DNA from: Nitratidesulfovibrio sp. SRB-5
GTDB taxonomy: Bacteria; Desulfobacterota; Desulfovibrionia; Desulfovibrionales; Desulfovibrionaceae
Direction of reading: 5' to 3'
DNA length: 64,000 nt
Assembly (NCBI RefSeq): GCF_019931275.1
Contig: NZ_JAIOTY010000001.1
Span: 682,001-746,000 of the forward strand
Below, one piece after another: positions 61,518 to 64,000 of this stretch (position 1 is the stretch's first letter; every line of letters starts with the position of its first letter). Position numbers and translations under genes: made by a program. The notes beneath the pieces are model-generated. The model searched no databases, was not told the DNA's origin, and saw only the letters and a list, made by a program, of their open reading frames with translations.

Positions 61518-62162
61518 TCAGTCCTTCATGGTGTCGTCAATGGCCCCTTCCAGCAGCAGCAGCCAGCGCTTCATGGGCAGGCCGGACGCGCCGAAGCCGT
61601 GCAGCCGGATGTTGCGGCCAGAGCCGCCCAGCACCCGGTGGCAGGGGATGACCAGCGGCCACGGGTTGCGCGCCATGATCTGCCCCACGCCACGCGCCGC
61701 GCCGGGGCGGCCCGCCAGTGCGGCCAGACCGGCGTAGGTGGTGAACTGCCCGTGCCCCACCTTGTCGCGCAGGGCCAGCAGCACGTCGCGGGTGAACGGG
61801 GTCAGCCCGTCCAGCAGCAGGGGCAGGTCGGGCCAGCGTACCGGCTTTCCGGCCACGTAGTCGGCCAGCGCGGCCTGCACGGCGCGGCCATGCTCGGTGA
61901 CCGGCCCTGCGGGCAGGCCGGGCCAGGCGTCCGGGCGCGGGTTGGTCCAGCCGTCGCGCACGGCGGGGGCGCTGGCCAGCGCGGCCCCGTCCCAACCCAT
62001 GGTGATTTCGCGCAGCCGGTCTTTCCCGTGTTGTGCGCGCCAGTGCAGGATCAGCGAGAGCGGCCCGGCCACCAGTCGCTCGCGCACCTCGTCGAACAGT
62101 GCGGTGTCCGGTATGTCGAGCGCGGCGCGGCGGCGGGGAGTGGCGGAACGGGGTTGCGGCAT
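61518..62162 (-). CDS. ogt: Methylated-DNA-protein cysteine methyltransferase
   Basis: A 214-residue DNA-repair protein that takes the alkyl group of O6-alkylguanine. The acceptor cysteine is C174 in WPLVIPCHRVLG, and the helix-turn-helix part contains GHGQFTTYAGLAALAGRPGAARGVGQIMARNP. RRNIRLHGFG-like text at the end follows the active site as in the family. GGAGG precedes the ATG. It forms a pair with the small gene downstream. Confidence 0.92.
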   Translation of the reverse strand: MPQPRSATPRRRAALDIPDTALFDEVRERLVAGPLSLILHWRAQHGKDRLREITMGWDGAALASAPAVRDGWTNPRPDAWPGLPAGPVTEHGRAVQAALADYVAGKPVRWPDLPLLLDGLTPFTRDVLLALRDKVGHGQFTTYAGLAALAGRPGAARGVGQIMARNPWPLVIPCHRVLGGSGRNIRLHGFGASGLPMKRWLLLLEGAIDDTMKD

Positions 62163-62227
62163 GCGGCCTCCGAAGATGAAAGGCTGGTGTGTTCCGGGCG
62201 CGGGTTGTTCCCGGATGACGGGAGGGG

Positions 62228-62278
62228 TGGCGGCGGGGCAGGGGATCGAACCCCGGCTGTCGGCTTGTAAGGCCGACC
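62228..62278 (-). pseudogene. 3' fragment of a tRNA-Val (anticodon TAC)
   Basis: Read on the minus strand it has an anticodon arm TCGGC-CTTACAA-GCCGA (anticodon TAC), a T arm CGGGG-TTCGATC-CCCTG, an acceptor strand CCCCGCC, a G and CCA. The matching 5' acceptor GGCGGGG and the D arm are missing upstream. Such 3' ends usually mark old integration sites of mobile DNA. No integrase is in the neighbourhood; the tunR gene is not one. The rest of the 62163-62497 gap shows no gene. Confidence 0.6.
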
Positions 62279-62497
62279 ACCTGCCGTTTTCATAGCCGGA
62301 AAGCCCGACATCGGGAAAGGGGTGGCCGGGGTTCGGGCCAGTCGGCGCCAGTCGCGGTCAACTGCGAGACGAACGGCTTTCGGATGCAGGCCAGGTGTGC
62401 CATGTGTGCTGGGCGTGCCAAGTGTGCCAGGTGCAAACGCGCGCGAAAGGGGGCGACCCCAGAGCCGTTCACGCTCGGGCGGGGCGGGCGGCAGTCT

Positions 62498-63622
62498 TCA
62501 TTCGTCGTCCGCCACGGGCCGCAGGTGCGGGAAGGCAGCACAGGCCGCCGCATATTCCGTCTCCCACGCCTGGGCCTGTTCCGTGTCCCGCAAACGCGGA
62601 GCGGCCCCCGGCAGGCGGTGGGGCGGCACGGCGAACCACGCAGGAGGTGCAGCCACGGCGGGCGGGGCAGGGTGCGCAGCCGGTGCGTTCGGGGTGCCTT
62701 CCGCCACGTCCCTGCCCTGCCACGTGTCGCGCCGGGTCAGCAGTTCGTGGATGCGCGCGGTGGTTGCCCGCTTGTCATTGGCCCAGTCCGGGGCCAGCAG
62801 TTCATCCCCCGCCGGGTCGCCGGTCAGGCGCTGGATGATGATTTCGGGGCGCAGCCGGGGCAGGGCGCGGGCGATGAGGTCCGCGTAGGCCTCGCGCTCC
62901 AGCGGGGTGTAGCTTCCGGCCCTCCACTGCCGGGCCAGCGCGGTGTGCTCGCACACGTACAGGCCGTGAAACTTCACACCGTGCACCGGCAGCCGGTTCA
63001 CCCAGTCCACGCTGGCCAGAAAGTCGTCGCCACTCTCTCCGGGCAACCCGGCGATAAGGTGCGCGCATACGCGCAGCCCCCGTGCTGCGGCGTCCCGCAC
63101 GGCCCGCTCGGACGCTGCGGCGTCGTGCCCCCGGTTGATGCGAGCCAGCGTGGCGTCGTGGGCGGACTGCAACCCCAGTTCCAGCCAGACTTCCGGAAGG
63201 GGGAGAGCCGCCACAATATCCAGCCGTTCATTGTCCACACAATCAGGACGGGTTCCCACTGCCGCTCCCACGATGCCTGGCAGAACAGGCAACACGCCGA
63301 GAACATGGCGTAATTTATCAATGGGCCCATATGTGTTGGAAAACGATTGTAAATAGGCTATGAACAGTCCGGCGTTGCGCGTGCGGGCGTAACGTCCCGT
63401 CCAGACCGTCCACTGTTCTTCCAGCGTCAGTCCATCTTCGCCAAGCCCGGACCCGGATCCGCGCGGGTTGCAGAACACGCAGCCCCCGCGGGACAACGTT
63501 CCGTCGCGGTTGGGGCAGGAGAAGCCGGCGTCGAGCGGCACCTTCTGGACGCGCGCGCCGAAGCGCAACCGCAAATACGTCGCCAGCAGGTGCAGCCGGG
63601 TCGTGGTGTTTTCCATTGACAA
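62498..63622 (-). CDS. Radical SAM protein (TIGR01212/YhcC-like)
   Basis: A 374-residue radical SAM enzyme. The cysteine motif reads FSCPNRDGTLSRGGCVFCNPRG near residues 34-55, the form used by Elp3-like and YhcC-like proteins. NAGLFIAYLQSFSNTYGP, AAVGTRPDCV and ELGLQSAHDATLARINRGHD belong to the barrel. A Pro/Ala-rich tail follows. AGGA lies six bases before a TTG at 63622; an ATG two codons further is the alternative. The substrate is not known; some relatives act on tRNA. Confidence 0.87.
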   Translation of the reverse strand: MSMENTTTRLHLLATYLRLRFGARVQKVPLDAGFSCPNRDGTLSRGGCVFCNPRGSGSGLGEDGLTLEEQWTVWTGRYARTRNAGLFIAYLQSFSNTYGPIDKLRHVLGVLPVLPGIVGAAVGTRPDCVDNERLDIVAALPLPEVWLELGLQSAHDATLARINRGHDAAASERAVRDAAARGLRVCAHLIAGLPGESGDDFLASVDWVNRLPVHGVKFHGLYVCEHTALARQWRAGSYTPLEREAYADLIARALPRLRPEIIIQRLTGDPAGDELLAPDWANDKRATTARIHELLTRRDTWQGRDVAEGTPNAPAAHPAPPAVAAPPAWFAVPPHRLPGAAPRLRDTEQAQAWETEYAAACAAFPHLRPVADDE

Positions 63623-63691
63623 TGGCTGTCCTTTTGGAAGAATGCCCTGTTTTCAACGTTGATACGCATTCCCCCTCAGAGAGGCAAGTAA

Positions 63692-64000
<309 letters not shown>

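Noticed and set aside
62255-62290. A plus-strand tRNA-Thr (TGT), since CTTGTAA is visible.
   Set aside because: No T arm or acceptor pairing follows on the plus strand; all conserved tRNA parts read on the minus strand.

Overview
The window is a continuous, very GC-rich piece of bacterial chromosome. The gene set points to a sulfate-reducing deltaproteobacterium of the Desulfovibrio/Nitratidesulfovibrio group: a rubredoxin, a tungstate uptake system, a recombinase-derived TunR-type tungstate/molybdate regulator beside a TSUP transporter, many sensor kinases, and a small SRP RNA behind a tRNA-Ser. This assignment is an inference from gene content. No phage, insertion sequence or CRISPR array was seen.

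Layout. 0-3 kb: the end of a hemD gene, a MOSC protein, purN and a LysE-type exporter. 3-7 kb (minus strand): a membrane-anchored ligand-binding protein translationally coupled to a histidine kinase. 7-10 kb: an AMMECR1 protein and an MFS transporter. 9.6-15.8 kb: an exported protein, a double universal-stress protein, a PAS histidine kinase and a sigma-54 response regulator. 16-19 kb: tupABC tungstate uptake. 19-23 kb (minus): a LytTR response regulator followed one base later by acetyl-CoA synthetase. 23-29 kb (minus): a chemoreceptor and a polar amino-acid ABC transporter with a fused double permease. 30-41 kb: a sensor kinase, TPR, PilZ, rhodanese-YceI, pirin and M29 peptidase genes and a lipoprotein/TPR pair. 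41-45 kb: HU, glycerate kinase, a BON lipoprotein and a rubredoxin. 45-50 kb: chrBA chromate resistance, divergent from a DUF2148-MFS-HD operon. 50-56 kb: an aminotransferase, murI, pyridoxamine kinase, and a TSUP transporter divergent from tunR. 56-64 kb: hisD, purC, fabI, tRNA-Ser, ffs, ogt, a radical SAM protein and the start of mreB.

How parts work together. Oxyanion handling recurs: tupABC takes up tungstate, chrBA exports chromate, and the TSUP gene lies next to its likely regulator TunR. The tunR-TSUP gap holds a 28-bp dyad with a CACG-N14-CGTG core. The same core and spacing occur upstream of tupA, so one regulator may control both loci. Intergenic regions hold several unexplained elements: two related long palindromes centred on paired GTAC, a 120-bp tandem module with terminator hairpins, a multi-hairpin RNA candidate ending in a terminator, a tRNA-Val 3' fragment, and short tandem repeats with units of 10, 12, 16 and 18 bp.
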